From Gluconobacter wancherniae NBRC 103581 (GTDB lineage Bacteria; Pseudomonadota; Alphaproteobacteria; Acetobacterales; Acetobacteraceae): a stretch of DNA of 64,000 bases. Shown here piece after piece: positions 62,986-64,000 of the stretch (positions within the stretch are counted from its first letter, which is position 1; the number at the start of each line of letters is the position of its first letter). The DNA lies in NCBI RefSeq assembly GCF_007988885.1, contig NZ_BJUZ01000002.1:62001-126000 (forward strand). Reading direction: 5' to 3'. The notes below the pieces were generated by a model, which saw nothing but the letters and a program-made list of their open reading frames with translations, had not been told where the DNA came from and made no database searches. Both the position numbers and the translations under genes were made by a program.

Positions 62986-64000
62986 ATGTCTCTCTCTCTT
63001 CGGTCGTTCGCAACGACGGTTTCAACAGCCGTTGCGACGGCACAGGCTTCTTGTACCCAATTGGTTGATATGTCCGTCGGTTCTCCCGGTCGTGCGCTGA
63101 TGGAAGCCGTAAGCGGCACTGGTCTGTGGTTGCAGTATCTTGTTTTGCAAACATTGTTGCGGACACGCCTTTCGACGTCCACAGGCGTGGATTGCGATAG
63201 TTTCGTCAATGATTTCGGGATGACGCGGCTTCAGGGAAGTCCGGCCAGTGGGTTTGTAACGATGAGTTCGCTCTCGCCAGATGGACAGTCTGCCGTTATT
63301 CCACCTGGTGCTGTGGTCCGTACAGTATCAGGTGTTTCATTCTCAGTAGTAGAGGATGCCAGCCTGTCATACTGGTCTGTGACTGATGATGGATATGTAA
63401 GGCTTTCGGGTACAAAATCTATTTCGGTACCAGTATCAGCGAATGTTAGCGGAAGTACAGGAAATGTTGCGTCAGGTGCGATTTGCCTGATGGGGACGAG
63501 TATTTCTGGTATTGATACGGTTACGAATGAAAATGTTTTCAGTAATGGTTCTGATCAGGAAAGCGATGCACAGTTGCGTGCGCGATTTCCGTTATGGTTA
63601 GCGGCTAAGGCTACCGCCAGTTCGGCGGCTATCGGGAGTGCAATTTCTGGTGTCCAGTCTAATCTTAGCCAGTCATTGAGAAATGGGCAGGCTGCAGATG
63701 GCTCTACAAGATCAGGGTATTTTACTGCCGTAATAAATGATGGAAGTGGTGCACCTTCGGCTTCGCTTTTGTCAGAAGTCTATAGTGCTATAGATAGTGT
63801 TCGTGCTCTTGGAGTGGGTTTTTGTGTCCAGGCCCCCTCCGTGCTTGTCATGAACGTTTCCATGACTGTGACTGTTCCTGCTGCTACGGACATAGATGCC
63901 GCGGCGCTCTCCATTCAGCGCGCTATTTCCAGTGATATAGAAGCTGCGACGGTTGGAGGTGGGTACGCCTATAGTCGGCTTTCATATCTGGCTTATGTCG
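62986..64000 (+). CDS. Baseplate J-like protein, partial
   Basis: ATG 62986 with GGGGTAAT upstream; no stop before the window ends, so at least 338 residues. N-terminus MSLSLRSFATTVSTAV, then ESDAQLRARFPLW, QAADGSTRSGYFTAVINDGSG and AALSIQRAISSDIEA, as in the Mu gp47 / gpJ baseplate wedge. Closes the canonical V-W-J order. Confidence 0.85.
   Translation, partial: MSLSLRSFATTVSTAVATAQASCTQLVDMSVGSPGRALMEAVSGTGLWLQYLVLQTLLRTRLSTSTGVDCDSFVNDFGMTRLQGSPASGFVTMSSLSPDGQSAVIPPGAVVRTVSGVSFSVVEDASLSYWSVTDDGYVRLSGTKSISVPVSANVSGSTGNVASGAICLMGTSISGIDTVTNENVFSNGSDQESDAQLRARFPLWLAAKATASSAAIGSAISGVQSNLSQSLRNGQAADGSTRSGYFTAVINDGSGAPSASLLSEVYSAIDSVRALGVGFCVQAPSVLVMNVSMTVTVPAATDIDAAALSIQRAISSDIEAATVGGGYAYSRLSYLAYV

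Larger units (their letters stand above)
47173..64000 (+). mobile_element. Prophage, contractile-tail type (left part; continues past window)
   Basis: A Xre repressor on the minus strand followed by about 20 co-directional genes in the order of a temperate myovirus: early genes, late promoter, terminases, portal, scaffold, capsid, connectors, sheath, tube, frameshifted tail chaperone, U-like, X, D, V, W, J. GC falls and AT-rich codons increase after about 56 kb, unlike the host region. Integrase, replication and lysis genes are not visible. The left boundary is approximate. Confidence 0.9.

Noticed and set aside
1-64000. CRISPR arrays, insertion sequences, rRNA
   Set aside because: I saw no regularly spaced repeats, transposase genes with inverted ends, or rRNA-like sequence.

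Overview
The window looks like chromosome of an acetic acid bacterium (Acetobacteraceae, most like Gluconobacter or a close relative). This is inferred from protein character: a coiled-coil porin typical of the group, a urate operon with a HpyO-type hydroxylase, and moderately high GC with many G/T-ending codons. No rRNA or ribosomal protein gene is present to fix the species. The first ~47 kb are host genes. From ~47.2 kb to the end lies the left part of a contractile-tail (myovirus-type) prophage that continues past the window.

Host region. 0-8.6 kb: the start of an AsmA-like gene, a large porin and the phosphate-binding protein PstS transcribed divergently (both promoters carry Pho-box-like repeats), a Bcr/CflA efflux pump, a 45-residue membrane protein, a DUF2721 protein, a secreted creatininase-like protein overlapping a YVTN beta-propeller gene, and a YjdM zinc-ribbon protein. 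8.7-14.5 kb: purine catabolism, with guanine deaminase, a LysR regulator, and the overlapping operon hpyO-puuE-uraD-uraH (urate to allantoate). 14.7-23.6 kb: a heme-oxygenase-like protein, a membrane PAS-GGDEF-EAL protein, a DsbD/ScsB thiol reductant exporter, an orphan autotransporter heptosyltransferase and TrhO. 23.1-26.4 kb: a probable copper-uptake cluster (DUF2946 protein, OprC-like TonB receptor, small secreted protein). 26.6-34.4 kb: housekeeping genes uvrA/ssb (divergent), gyrA, coaD and a cyclophilin. 34.5-40.6 kb: an HWE-type sensor kinase, tRNA-Lys, an AraC/MFS divergent pair, an SDR/TetR divergent pair and a small lipoprotein. 40.7-46.7 kb: a three-gene RND efflux operon.

Prophage. 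A Xre-family repressor (47.2 kb) faces a short early operon. Then come a promoter closely followed by an intrinsic terminator, the arrangement of lambda-like late antitermination, and the late genes in canonical order: small and large terminase, portal, scaffold, capsid, connectors, sheath, tube, tail chaperone with a -1 frameshift site, a short very basic protein in the tape-measure slot, U-like protein, LysM-type X, hub D, spike V, gp25-like W, and baseplate J (cut by the window edge). No integrase, replication or lysis gene is visible here.

Most interesting signals: the tail chaperone -1 frameshift (A AAA AAC) with an intact downstream frame; the 309-residue, strongly basic, homopolymer-containing protein where a tape measure should be; four TGGC-N5-GCCA palindromes flanking the repressor gene on both sides; the promoter-terminator late switch; and the paired Pho boxes linking the porin to PstS.
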